Part shown: positions 17,700 to 26,036 of the stretch, piece by piece
How the letters are laid out: each line of letters opens with the position of its first letter
Position numbering within the stretch: position 1 is the first letter of the stretch
Assembly: GCA_900315155.1 (NCBI GenBank)
Contig: OMYB01000006.1
Span: 1 to 64,000 of the forward strand
Origin: an uncultured Selenomonadales bacterium
Lineage (GTDB): Bacteria; Bacillota; Negativicutes; Selenomonadales; Selenomonadaceae
DNA length: 64,000 nt
Direction: 5' to 3'
Position numbers and translations under genes: made by a program
Notes under the pieces: model-generated
Told to the model about the DNA's origin: nothing
The model's database searches: none
The model's input: the letters and a program-made list of their open reading frames with translations, nothing else

Positions 17700-19346
17700 C
17701 TATTTTTTCGGGAATAGCTCGGCCAGGTGGGCGGTGAGTTGGAGGTTTTCACCGTAGTCTACAGGGCAGTCGATGATGACGGGGACGTCTTGTTGGAAGG
17801 CTTTTTGCAGCGTGGGCAGGAGGTCTTCCGTTTTTTCGATGCGGTAGCCCTGCGCGTGGAAGCTTTCGGCGAGCTGCACGAAGTCGGGGTTCGTGAAGTC
17901 GACGGACGTGTGGTGCTGGTAGCGCTCCTCCTGTTTCCATTTGATGAGGCCGTAGCTCGCGTCGCTGAAGATGAGCGTGACGAAGGGGATGTGCAGGCGC
18001 GCGGCGGTTTCGAGCTCCTGGCAGTTCATGAGGAAACCGCCGTCACCGGCTACGGCCAGCACTTTTTTCTCGGGGTAGATGAGCTTCGCGGCGATGGCGC
18101 CGGGCACGGCGAGACCCATGGTCGCGAAGCCGTTCGAGATGATGCAGGTGTTTGGGCGGTAGCAGGGGTATTGACGGCCAATCCACATCTTGTGTGCGCC
18201 GACGTCCGAGATGAGGATGTCCGTCTGGCCGAGGACCTTTCGGATATCGCAGAGGATTTTCTGCGGTTTCACAGGGTAAGCCGTGTCGTCGGCGTACTGG
18301 GCGTGCTCGCGGCGCAATGCGTCGCGCAGCTCGAAAACGTCGGCGGGGGTGTCCTTCGGCTGGCAGAAGCTCAGCAGGTGGTCCAGTGAGTACGAGATGT
18401 CGCCGACAACAGAGACATTTGGCTGGTAGAGTTTGTTGATATGCGCGGGGCGTGCGTCGATGTGCAGGATTTTGTGGTCGGCGTGTGGGTTCCACTTCGT
18501 TGGCGCGTACTCGACGAGGTCATAGCCGACGGCGATGACGAGATCGGCCTGCTCGATGAGGTGGTCGGGATAGTCCTTCTGCGGGATGCCGATGGTGCCG
18601 ATGGCGTAGTCGTCGTCAAACGGGATAATACCCTTGGCCATCATGGTGTTGATGACGGGGATGTGCAGCGTGTCGGCAAAATGCGCGAGCGCCTCGCTGC
18701 CGTGGTTGCGGATGGCTGAGTGGCCCGCGAGGATGACGGGGCGCTGGCTGCTCGCGAGCAGGTCGGCGGCCGCGCGCACGCTCGCGATTTCGGCGAGCTC
18801 GGGGCGTGGCGCGTACGGGCGCAGCGGCTCCGCACTCGGGCCGGGGCTGACCTCCATGCGCGCGATATTGCAGGGGAGATCAACGTGGCAGGCGCCCGGT
18901 TTCTCGGACTGTGCGTATTTAAAGGCGATGCGGATGATTTCATTCACGGTGTCGGCGCGCACAATCTGGCGGCTGCGTTTCGTCACGGGCTCGAACAGTG
19001 TGACGAGGTCGAGGAACTGGTGCGACGTCAGGTGCATGCGCTCCGTACCGACCTGCCCCGTGATGGCCACGAGCGGCGCGCCGTCCATGTTCGCGTCGGC
19101 GACGCCGGTCACGAGGTTTGTGGCACCGGGACCGAGTGTCGCGAGACAGACGCCCGCGCGTCCCGTGAGGCGGCCGTAGACGTCAGCCATGAATGCCGCG
19201 CCCTGCTCGTGGCGCACGGTGATGAACTGGATGGGAGAGTCGCGCAGCGCCTCGATGATTTCCAGATTTTCCTCGCCCGGGATGCCGAAGATGTACTGGA
19301 CGCCTTCGCTTTCCAGGCATTTGACCAGGACTTGTGCCGTGTTCAT
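17700..19346 (-). CDS. alsS: Acetolactate synthase, catabolic AlsS type
   Basis: 548 residues from ATG 19346 (AAAGGAT ahead). Thiamine-diphosphate enzyme condensing two pyruvates to acetolactate. Catalytic Glu47 is in RHEQGAAFMADVY, the ThDP/Mg motif is GDGGFLMNCQELETA, and DANMDGAPLVAITGQV is visible. YDLVEYAPTKWN and ASYGLIKWKQ resemble FAD-independent catabolic AlsS more than IlvB, and no IlvN regulatory subunit adjoins. An IlvB role cannot be excluded. It is preceded by a leader with hexaloop hairpin and terminator (19406-19457), so expression probably depends on antitermination. Confidence 0.86.
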   Translation of the reverse strand: MNTAQVLVKCLESEGVQYIFGIPGEENLEIIEALRDSPIQFITVRHEQGAAFMADVYGRLTGRAGVCLATLGPGATNLVTGVADANMDGAPLVAITGQVGTERMHLTSHQFLDLVTLFEPVTKRSRQIVRADTVNEIIRIAFKYAQSEKPGACHVDLPCNIARMEVSPGPSAEPLRPYAPRPELAEIASVRAAADLLASSQRPVILAGHSAIRNHGSEALAHFADTLHIPVINTMMAKGIIPFDDDYAIGTIGIPQKDYPDHLIEQADLVIAVGYDLVEYAPTKWNPHADHKILHIDARPAHINKLYQPNVSVVGDISYSLDHLLSFCQPKDTPADVFELRDALRREHAQYADDTAYPVKPQKILCDIRKVLGQTDILISDVGAHKMWIGRQYPCYRPNTCIISNGFATMGLAVPGAIAAKLIYPEKKVLAVAGDGGFLMNCQELETAARLHIPFVTLIFSDASYGLIKWKQEERYQHHTSVDFTNPDFVQLAESFHAQGYRIEKTEDLLPTLQKAFQQDVPVIIDCPVDYGENLQLTAHLAELFPKK

Positions 19347-19405
19347 AGGTTTGTCATCCTTTCTCAAATAGAATGTATCGCTGCTGATGCGGCTGTACCA
19401 AAGAG

Positions 19406-19457
19406 AAAAAGCCTGTTGCGGACCGCTAAAAGCGAACCGCGACAGGCTTCTTTGCCA
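19406..19457 (-). promoter_or_regulatory. Hexaloop hairpin plus overlapping terminator (ANTAR-type leader) of alsS
   Basis: Reading the minus strand: GGC-AAAGAA-GCC (19456 to 19445), then a terminator whose 5' arm GCCTGTCGCGG begins within that hairpin's 3' arm, pairs with CCGCAACAGGC, and ends in TTTTT (19410 to 19406). The loop has A1, A2 and G4, the pattern bound by ANTAR antiterminators. A possible upstream partner hairpin (GAAGT...ACTTC, loop containing ATCG) lies at 19460-19478. The two structures exclude each other. Confidence 0.75.
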
Positions 19458-19498
19458 GCGAAGTCAATCGATAACTTCTTTTATGAATGCTTTTATTC

Positions 19499-19527
19499 AT
19501 CGTAAGCGTTCAACGCGTATTTGTCAA
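19499..19527 (-). promoter_or_regulatory. Promoter of alsS
   Basis: On the minus strand TTGACA (19527 to 19522), 17-bp spacer, TACGAT (19504 to 19499). Confidence 0.75.
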
Positions 19528-19609
19528 TACGCAGGCACGGGAAAATCGGGGCTTGCGTGAATGGAAATAAGTATACACGCATACTTTTGATGAAATGATT
19601 CAAACCATA

Positions 19610-19638
19610 TTGACAAGACTTGCTACGCAGACTATAAT
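19610..19638 (+). promoter_or_regulatory. Promoter of the ABC/Ior cluster
   Basis: Perfect TTGACA (19610-19615), 17-bp spacer, TATAAT (19633-19638). Confidence 0.9.
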
Positions 19639-19659
19639 TTGAACCATCAAGCGAATATA

Positions 19660-19709
19660 AATGCAACGGTGCATTAGCTAAGGACGCTCCTTAACAGTGC
19701 ACCGTTTTT
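19660..19709 (+). promoter_or_regulatory. Hexaloop hairpin plus overlapping terminator (ANTAR-type leader) of the ABC/Ior cluster
   Basis: Hairpin AATGC-AACGGT-GCATT (19660-19675), loop with A1, A2, G4. Its loop and 3' arm supply the 5' arm of a terminator: ACGGTGCA (19666-19673) pairs with TGCACCGT (19698-19705) around an inner stem TAAGGA/TCCTTA, then a T-run to 19709. The terminator can form only if the hexaloop hairpin opens. Confidence 0.8.
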
Positions 19710-19736
19710 GTTTATATATTTTTCCTTATTTTGTTT

Positions 19737-19769
19737 ATGTTGATGAATGAAATCATCATTTATCAACAT
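19737..19769 (+). repeat. Inverted repeat before the first binding-protein gene
   Basis: Perfect 8-bp arms ATGTTGAT (19737-19744) and ATCAACAT (19762-19769) flank GAATGA...TCATTT. It lies downstream of the terminator and 30 bp before the start codon. The interior resembles the GAATGATA-NN-ATCAAT motif found at 23458 and 35524. Confidence 0.55.
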
Positions 19770-19799
19770 GTATGCATTATCTTATCAAGGGAGATGTAA

Positions 19800-20822
19800 A
19801 TGATGAGAACGAAAAGATTAGCAGCCATCTTCACTGCACTGCTCACGTGTGCCAGTCTGATCGTAACGGGCTGTGGCGGTAAGCAGAGCGCCAGCAGCGG
19901 CGAGTCCGATGGCGGTGTCTACAAGGATAAAATCGCCATCGGATGCACGACCTGGATCGGCTATGCGCCACTGCATCTGGCGGTGGAGAAAGGTTTCTTC
20001 AAGGACGAGGGCCTGGATGTGGAGATGCGGGTCATCGAGTCCGCCGGTGATATCAAGTCGGCGATGAAGGCTGGTCAGATCAAGGGCATGGCCCAGACCA
20101 TTGATACGGAGGTCATGGCGCAGTCCAGCGGGATCAATCTCACGGAGGTTCAGCCGCTCTGCAATTCCAACGGCGGCGACGGCATCGTTGCCAAGAAGGC
20201 GTACAACTCCCTGGCCGACCTCAAGGGCAAAACCATCGCGCTGAACACGACGGGCGGTGCCTCGCTCTTCTGGTTCAATACCTTGCTGGAGCAGCAGGGC
20301 ATGACAATGCAGGACTTCGATGTGAAGAACATGAGCGCCGGCGATGCGGGCTCGGCCTTCGTCGGCGGTCAGGTCGACGCAGCCGTGACGTGGGAGCCGT
20401 GGCTCTCGAAAGCCAACAAGACGGACTTTGGCAAGACGCTCGTCACGAGCAAGCAGAGCCCTGGCGTCATCGTCGATGCGCTTTGCTTTGACAAAGATTT
20501 CGCGGCCAAGAATCCGAAGACGGTGCAGGCCATCATCAAAGGCTGGCATAAGGCTGTGCAGTACGCTAAGGAGCATCCGGACGAAGCCTATCCCATCATG
20601 GCGGAGAGCCAGCATATGACGGTGGATGAGTTCAAGGCGCAACTCGGCAATATCCAGTATTACGATGAAGCGATGACGAAAGATTATCTCGTCGGCGGCA
20701 AGATGGCCGAGATGGCGCAGAAAGCCTCTGACCTCTGGATTAAGATGCAGCTCATGACGGAGCCGGTCAAGGGCACGGACATCGTGGATGCCAGCTTCTT
20801 TAAAGCAGCTCTCGGTCTCTAA
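19800..20822 (+). CDS. SsuA/NrtA-type ABC substrate-binding lipoprotein 1
   Basis: 340 residues. Signal peptide with lipobox Val-Thr-Gly-Cys, so a lipid-anchored periplasmic binding protein. The family (NMT1/SsuA/NrtA/TauA type) shows in TTWIGYAPLHLAVEKGFFKDEGLDVE and the AAVTWEPWLSKANKT hinge. These systems carry nitrate, sulfonates, taurine or pyrimidine precursors; the ligand here is unknown. A close paralogue lies at 32694. First gene of the cluster; RBS AAGGGAGATG. Confidence 0.88.
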   Translation: MMRTKRLAAIFTALLTCASLIVTGCGGKQSASSGESDGGVYKDKIAIGCTTWIGYAPLHLAVEKGFFKDEGLDVEMRVIESAGDIKSAMKAGQIKGMAQTIDTEVMAQSSGINLTEVQPLCNSNGGDGIVAKKAYNSLADLKGKTIALNTTGGASLFWFNTLLEQQGMTMQDFDVKNMSAGDAGSAFVGGQVDAAVTWEPWLSKANKTDFGKTLVTSKQSPGVIVDALCFDKDFAAKNPKTVQAIIKGWHKAVQYAKEHPDEAYPIMAESQHMTVDEFKAQLGNIQYYDEAMTKDYLVGGKMAEMAQKASDLWIKMQLMTEPVKGTDIVDASFFKAALGL

Positions 20823-20840
20823 ACAAAGGGGAGATACAGT

Positions 20841-21653
20841 ATGAAAAGCCTTACGGCGTGTCTCGGTGATACGGCGTTCCTGCCACAGGGTGCCATCGCC
20901 AAACGCCCTTATACGATTATCGCAGTTATGGCCTTTCTCGTGGTGCTGAGCGCCTGGTTTCTCATGACGAACCTGGGGCTCGTTGACCCGACGTTCATGC
21001 CGACGCCGCAGACGACCGTGCAGGCGGCGGGCCAGCTCTTTGCCGGCAAGTTCGTGAACGATATCTGGATGTCGATGTACCGCGTGCTCACGGGCTTCCT
21101 CATTTCGGCCGTCATCGCGGTGCCGCTCGGTTTGTTTATCGGTACGTACGCGCCGCTCAACGCGCTCATCGAGCCGTTGATGTCCTTTGTGCGTTACCTG
21201 CCGGCTACCGCCTTTATCCCGCTGTTCATCCTCTGGATCGGCATTGACGAGTCTGAGAAGGTGGCCCTCATCATCATGGGCAGCCTGCCGCAGCTCCTGC
21301 TGATGGTGGCCGTCGATGTGCGCAAGGTCCCCCACGACCTTGTGGAGGTTTCCTACACGCTGGGTACGAAGCCCTCGCATGTGCTCTGGAAAATCATCCT
21401 GCCCGCGAGTATGCCCTATATTCTCGATTCGCTGCGCATGGTGCTCGGCTGGGCCTGGACGTATGTCGTCGTCGCTGAGATGGTCGGCGCCTCGTCCGGT
21501 ATCGGCTACATGATGATCCAGTCGCAGCGCATGATGAACGTCAGCAACATCTTCGTCGGCCTGCTGGCCATCGGTTTCCTCGGCCTGCTGTTCGACTGCC
21601 TGTTCAAACTCGTGAATAAGCTCTGCTTCGGCTGGAGCGCCCAGGGGAGGTAA
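20841..21653 (+). CDS. ABC transporter permease (SsuC/TauC type)
   Basis: 270 residues, about six membrane helices. The cytoplasmic EAA loop is EVSYTLGTKPSHVLWKIILPA (key part TLGTKPSHVLW). Partner of the flanking binding protein and ATPase. It is the only permease of this type in the window although there are two binding proteins and two ATPases of the same class, so it may serve both sets. Confidence 0.88.
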   Translation: MKSLTACLGDTAFLPQGAIAKRPYTIIAVMAFLVVLSAWFLMTNLGLVDPTFMPTPQTTVQAAGQLFAGKFVNDIWMSMYRVLTGFLISAVIAVPLGLFIGTYAPLNALIEPLMSFVRYLPATAFIPLFILWIGIDESEKVALIIMGSLPQLLLMVAVDVRKVPHDLVEVSYTLGTKPSHVLWKIILPASMPYILDSLRMVLGWAWTYVVVAEMVGASSGIGYMMIQSQRMMNVSNIFVGLLAIGFLGLLFDCLFKLVNKLCFGWSAQGR

Positions 21654-21658
21654 TGGTC

Positions 21659-22456
21659 ATGGAAAAGGAGATTATGTACCGCATCCACGGCGTGACGAAG
21701 AGTTACGTGGTGGGCAAAAAAGCTATCCCCGCGCTGGAGGAAATCAATTTCGATATCCGCAAAAATGAGCTCGTTGCCATCCTCGGCACATCCGGTTGCG
21801 GCAAGTCCACGCTGCTGCGCATGATCGCCGGTTTCCTCAAGCCAACGACGGGCGCTATCTACGCGCAGCACCAGGCCATCACAGGGCCGGGCGCGGACCG
21901 CGGCATGGTGTTCCAGTCCTATACGCTGTTCCCGTGGCTCACGGTACGCGAGAATGTGGAGTACGGGCTGAAAGAGCTCAAGGTGCCCAAGGCGGAGCGC
22001 GAAGCCACGGTCACGCGTTACCTGCACGACGTTGGCCTCGACGGCTTTGAAAACGCCTATCCGCGGGAACTCTCGGGCGGCATGAAGCAGCGCGTGGCCA
22101 TCGCGCGCGCACTGGCCGTCAACCCGGACAGCCTGCTGCTGGACGAGCCGTTCGGCGCGCTGGACGCGCAGACGCGCAGCCACATGCAGGAAATGATGCT
22201 GGACGTTTGGCAGAAACACCCGAAGACCATCGTCATGGTCACGCACGATATCGAGGAGGCTATCTTCATGGCGGATCGCGTCGTCGTCATGCGCGCGCAC
22301 CCCGGCTCTATCAAGCGGGTCATCGACATCGAGTTGCCGCGTGACCGCGATTTTCATATCAAGAGCGATCCGCGTTTCATCGCCTACAAGGAGGAAATCC
22401 TGCAGTTCATCTACGAGGAGAGCCCGAGCGCGCAGAGGCAACTCATGGAGGCGTGA
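21659..22456 (+). CDS. ABC transporter ATPase 1 (SsuB/TauB type)
   Basis: 265 residues from ATG 21659; ATG 21653 overlaps the previous stop but is too close to GGGGAGG. Walker A GTSGCGKST, signature [15 protein letters not shown], Walker B LLLDEPFGALD, H-loop THDIEEA. Energises the adjacent permease. Very similar in layout to the ATPase at 28823. Confidence 0.9.
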   Translation: MEKEIMYRIHGVTKSYVVGKKAIPALEEINFDIRKNELVAILGTSGCGKSTLLRMIAGFLKPTTGAIYAQHQAITGPGADRGMVFQSYTLFPWLTVRENVEYGLKELKVPKAEREATVTRYLHDVGLDGFENAYPRELSGGMKQRVAIARALAVNPDSLLLDEPFGALDAQTRSHMQEMMLDVWQKHPKTIVMVTHDIEEAIFMADRVVVMRAHPGSIKRVIDIELPRDRDFHIKSDPRFIAYKEEILQFIYEESPSAQRQLMEA

Positions 22457-22460
22457 GCGT

Positions 22461-23438
22461 ATGGAGAAGCGTATTTGGATTATCGATGACGAGTGGCCGG
22501 ACTACGAGCTAGAAAAGCAAGTGCTCGCGGTGTTGCCCGAGGGGGTAAGGTTTTTCTACTCGACGCCCGGCACCTATCGGCAGGATTTGCCGCAGTATGG
22601 CCTGCTCGCGGATGCGGTGCTGAGCCAGATTGACATCACGGTCGACGAGGACTTTCTCGCGGGGCTCACGCACTGTCAGGTCATCTCAAACTACGGTGCG
22701 GGCTACAACAATATCGACGTGGCGGCGGCGCAGGCGCGCGGCATCGCGGTCTGCTATGTGCCGGGCTATTGCTCCGAGGATATCGCCGACTACGTCGTGA
22801 GTGCCATCTCACAGCTGAACCGGCCGGTCACGGGCTTTCTGCCCGCCATCCGCGCTGGGAAGTGGGGCGTGGGTGTCGTGGCGGGCTTCGCCCCGCGCCG
22901 CCTCAGCGCGCAGACGCTGTTCCTCGTGGGCTTCGGCCATATCGGCCGTGTGACGGCCGAGAAAGCGAAAGGCCTCGGCATGCAGGTGCTGGCTTACAGT
23001 CCGCACCTCACGCTGGCTAAAGCGCGGGCGGCCGGCGTCGGCTATGCGACGCTCGACGCAGGGCTGGGCATGGCGGATTACGTCAGCCTGCACCTGCCGC
23101 TGAACACGCAGACGCAGGGCATCGTCAACGCCTCGTTCCTCGCGAAAATGCAGCCGTCGGCCTGCCTGATTAACACGTCGCGCGGCGGCATCGTCGATAC
23201 GGCGGCGCTCATGGCAGCCGTGCAGCGGCATGACCTGCGCGGCGCGGTGCTCGATGTGCTGCCGCAGGAGCCGCCGGCCGCAACCGACCCCATCCTGCAG
23301 CAGCCCGGTATCCTCGTGACGCCACATGTGTCGTACTATTCGCCCGAGGCATTGGCCGAGCTCCAGCGCCGGGCGGCGGAAAATGTCCTGCACGTTCTGC
23401 AGGCGCAGGCCGGTGCCGACCTGGTCACCGTCGCCTGA
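22461..23438 (+). CDS. D-isomer-specific 2-hydroxyacid dehydrogenase
   Basis: 325 residues from ATG 22461, 4 bp after the ATPase stop. NAD-binding fingerprint VGFGHIGRVTAEKAKGLGM; catalytic Arg in NTSRGG, Glu in LPQEPPA and His in TPHVSYYS are all in place. Reduces a 2-oxo acid to a D-2-hydroxy acid, or the reverse. With IorAB next to it, an aryl or branched 2-oxo acid is a reasonable substrate, and the LarA-type isomerase downstream also acts on hydroxy acids. Exact substrate unknown. Confidence 0.88.
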   Translation: MEKRIWIIDDEWPDYELEKQVLAVLPEGVRFFYSTPGTYRQDLPQYGLLADAVLSQIDITVDEDFLAGLTHCQVISNYGAGYNNIDVAAAQARGIAVCYVPGYCSEDIADYVVSAISQLNRPVTGFLPAIRAGKWGVGVVAGFAPRRLSAQTLFLVGFGHIGRVTAEKAKGLGMQVLAYSPHLTLAKARAAGVGYATLDAGLGMADYVSLHLPLNTQTQGIVNASFLAKMQPSACLINTSRGGIVDTAALMAAVQRHDLRGAVLDVLPQEPPAATDPILQQPGILVTPHVSYYSPEALAELQRRAAENVLHVLQAQAGADLVTVA

Positions 23439-23457
23439 ATATTTTTTAAACTGGAAT

Positions 23458-23498
23458 GAATGATATTATCAATCAAAATTTTACTTTAGTTAAGTAAA
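23458..23498 (+). promoter_or_regulatory. Motif and dyad upstream of iorA
   Basis: GAATGATATTATCAAT (contains the dyad TGATA-T-TATCA) at 23458-23473, then the inverted repeat TTTACTT-TAGTT-AAGTAAA at 23480-23498. The first element recurs upstream of the M20 amidase gene (35524) and in weaker form at 19745. Candidate operator for an internal promoter. Confidence 0.5.
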
Positions 23499-23541
23499 TC
23501 AATGAATATACCCCGCATTGTGTATAAAGGAGTGGGAGAGC

Positions 23542-25401
23542 ATGGAGAAAATGCTATTGAGCGGCAACGAAGCCGTCGCCTACGGCGCCCTGGCCGCCGG
23601 GGTCAAGACGGTCGCCGGCTATCCGGGCACCCCGTCGACCGAGATGATTGAGAGCCTGCTCAAAATGGACCTGCCGGGCACGAACGTCGAGTGGAGCACG
23701 AATGAGAAAGTCGCGTTCGAGGTGGCGGCGGGCGGTGCCCTGCTGGGCTACCCGACGATGTGCACGATGAAGATGACGGGCGTAAATGTCGCCTATGACA
23801 GTCTCATCAGCATCGCGTACTCCGGCTGCACGGGCGCACTCGTCATCTACGTCGTGGACGATCCGGGTGTCAGCGCCGGTATGGCCGAGCAGGATACGCG
23901 CGGTTTTGCCCTCATCTCGGATCTGCCGGTGCTCGAGCCCTCGACGCTGCAGGAAGCCTACGATATGACGAAATACGCATTTAAGCTTGCGAAGGCCATC
24001 CAGGGCCCCGTGTTCCTGCGCTCGGTCACGAGCCTGTCCCAGTCGCATGGCGTCGTGAAGGTGGAGCCCCGCGTCATGCCAGAGACGGGCCATCTGCTCA
24101 TGGAGCGCAACATGGACAAATACACGAAGGCCGGCGCAAAAATCTGCATGGACCAGCACCAGGATTTACTCAACCGCCTCATGAAGGCCGGCGAGGTCAT
24201 CGCAGCCGACGGGCTGAACCAGTTGCATCTCGGCGCGGCGGGCGGCGTGGGTGTCATCGCCGTCGGCGTCGCGAACGCCTATCTCAAAGAAGCCTGCCAG
24301 AAACTCGCGGCGGCGGGCGTCGATGTGAGCCAGATCTCAACGCTGGCGCTGCACAACACGCTGCCCTATGACGATGCCAACATCGAAAAGCTGCTCCGTC
24401 ACTGTGGCAGCATCCTCGTGGCCGAGGAACTGGAGCCGTTTACGGAGAACCGCGTCATTCTCGATGCCTACAAGCTCGGCCAGAACGTGGAAATCCTGGG
24501 CAAGAACGACGGCACGTACTCGCGCATCAACTACTACAACGCCGAGACGCTCATCAAGGGCCTATGCAAGTTGCTGGATGTGCCCGTGCCCGAGAGCCTC
24601 GAGAAACGCGACATCCAGCCGGAGGCGCACTGCGCGGCGCGGCCCATCACGGTCTGCGCGGGCTGCCCGCACCGTGGCACGTATATCGCGATGGAAAAGG
24701 CCATCAAAAAACTTGGCCTGAAAAAGAGCGATGTGCTCATCACGGGCGATATCGGCTGCACGATTCTCGGCACGACGCCGCCGTTCGAGGTGCTGTGGAC
24801 TGAGGTCGCGATGGGCGCGAGCATTCCGCTGGCGCAGGGCATTGTCTATGCGGGCACGGAGCACCCCGTTCTGGCCTCCATCGGTGATTCGACGTTTTTC
24901 CACGCCGGCATGCCAGGCCTTGTGAATGCACTGCAGCACAATATCAACCTCACGCTCGTCATCATGGACAACTACTGGACGGCCATGACGGGCATGCAGA
25001 TCAATGCGAACACCATGCAGAGTGAGCAGATTCATGGCTGGCATGCACTCGATCTCGAGCAGGTACTCCAGGGTCTCGGCGTACCCGACCTGAAGCTGGC
25101 CGACCCCTACGATACGGAGGACATGGCCACGAAGCTCGCCGACAGCATGCAGTACAACGGTGTCAGCGTCGTGTTGGCCCGCCGCGAGTGCGCTATCCAG
25201 GCGCGCCGCCGCAAGGTCACGTACTCGCCGGTGAAGCTCATCGCCGAGAAATGCGTGAAGTGCAAGCGTTGTATTACCATCAGCGGCTGCCCGGCGCTGC
25301 AGTTTGAGGACGGCATGATGAAGCTCGACCCGACGCAGTGCAACGGCTGCGGCATTTGCACGGACCTCTGCAAGGTCGGTGCCCTGGTGAAGGAGGCCTG
25401 A
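23542..25401 (+). CDS. iorA: Indolepyruvate ferredoxin oxidoreductase, alpha subunit
   Basis: 619 residues from ATG 23542 (AAAGGAG upstream). Oxidatively decarboxylates aryl-pyruvates (indole-, phenyl-, hydroxyphenylpyruvate) to aryl-acetyl-CoA with ferredoxin as acceptor. GNEAVAYGALAAGVKTVAGYPGTPSTE (key part GYPGTPSTE) opens the pyrimidine domain. ThDP-binding segments GDIGCTILG and GDSTFFHAG follow. Two C-terminal [4Fe-4S] motifs are CVKCKRC...CP and CNGCGICTDLC. Fits with iorB 5 bp downstream and an ADP-forming acyl-CoA synthetase after it, giving ATP from transaminated aromatic amino acids. Confidence 0.93.
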   Translation: MEKMLLSGNEAVAYGALAAGVKTVAGYPGTPSTEMIESLLKMDLPGTNVEWSTNEKVAFEVAAGGALLGYPTMCTMKMTGVNVAYDSLISIAYSGCTGALVIYVVDDPGVSAGMAEQDTRGFALISDLPVLEPSTLQEAYDMTKYAFKLAKAIQGPVFLRSVTSLSQSHGVVKVEPRVMPETGHLLMERNMDKYTKAGAKICMDQHQDLLNRLMKAGEVIAADGLNQLHLGAAGGVGVIAVGVANAYLKEACQKLAAAGVDVSQISTLALHNTLPYDDANIEKLLRHCGSILVAEELEPFTENRVILDAYKLGQNVEILGKNDGTYSRINYYNAETLIKGLCKLLDVPVPESLEKRDIQPEAHCAARPITVCAGCPHRGTYIAMEKAIKKLGLKKSDVLITGDIGCTILGTTPPFEVLWTEVAMGASIPLAQGIVYAGTEHPVLASIGDSTFFHAGMPGLVNALQHNINLTLVIMDNYWTAMTGMQINANTMQSEQIHGWHALDLEQVLQGLGVPDLKLADPYDTEDMATKLADSMQYNGVSVVLARRECAIQARRRKVTYSPVKLIAEKCVKCKRCITISGCPALQFEDGMMKLDPTQCNGCGICTDLCKVGALVKEA

Positions 25402-25406
25402 ACACG

Positions 25407-26012
25407 ATGAAAACTTTTGATATTTATCTCGTCGGTGTCGGTGGTCAGGGCGTGCTGACCATCGCGGACATCATCACGCGCACGGCTTTCCGCAAGGGCA
25501 TCCCCGTGAACTACTATCCCACGAAGGGCATGGCCCAGCGCGGCGGTTTCGTCAAAGTGCAGCTGCGGCTTGGCAGCAGCGATGTCGGCCCCGATATCTC
25601 CGAGGGCGGCGCGGACCTCGTTATCTCCATGGAGCGCTCCGAGTCGTTAAAGGCCGTGCGCTTCCTCAAGACGGGCGGCGAGTTCCTGCTCTACGACCAC
25701 CGCTGGAATCCCGCGGCCGTCATGCTCGGCAAGGCACCGTACCCCGACCTCGCCACGGTCTGGGACGAAATCGCCGCCGTGGGCGGTCAGGTCTACGCGC
25801 TGTCCGACAAGGATTTGCCCGCCTACGAGGGCAAGCCCATCCGCGACAATATCTATGTGCTGGGCAGCGTGCTCGCGCAGACGCAGCTCACGGAGCTTTT
25901 GCCGCTCAAAGATATAGAGGAAACCATCGCCGCCCGCTGGCCGAAAGTCACGGCCGTCAATGCGTTTACGCTGGATGCAGGCGAAAAGGCCCCGCTCATG
26001 GCACATCCTTGA
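25407..26012 (+). CDS. iorB: Indolepyruvate ferredoxin oxidoreductase, beta subunit
   Basis: 201 residues from ATG 25407 (AAGGAGGC ahead); longer in-frame starts lie inside iorA. VGVGGQGVLTIADIITRTA and KGMAQRGGFVKVQLRLG mark the gamma-type domain that binds CoA and completes the active site with IorA. Cytoplasmic heterodimer partner. Confidence 0.93.
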   Translation: MKTFDIYLVGVGGQGVLTIADIITRTAFRKGIPVNYYPTKGMAQRGGFVKVQLRLGSSDVGPDISEGGADLVISMERSESLKAVRFLKTGGEFLLYDHRWNPAAVMLGKAPYPDLATVWDEIAAVGGQVYALSDKDLPAYEGKPIRDNIYVLGSVLAQTQLTELLPLKDIEETIAARWPKVTAVNAFTLDAGEKAPLMAHP

Positions 26013-26036
26013 GCACACTGAAGGAGGGCAAGCATC

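Noticed and set aside
19347..19460. T-box or amino-acid attenuator in the alsS leader
   Set aside because: There is a leader terminator, but no T-box consensus before it and no leader peptide rich in Leu/Val/Ile codons. The hexaloop hairpin fits better.
19800..22456. Nitrate or taurine transporter by similarity
   Set aside because: The family fold does not fix the ligand, and no nitrate reductase, taurine dioxygenase or sulfonatase is nearby.
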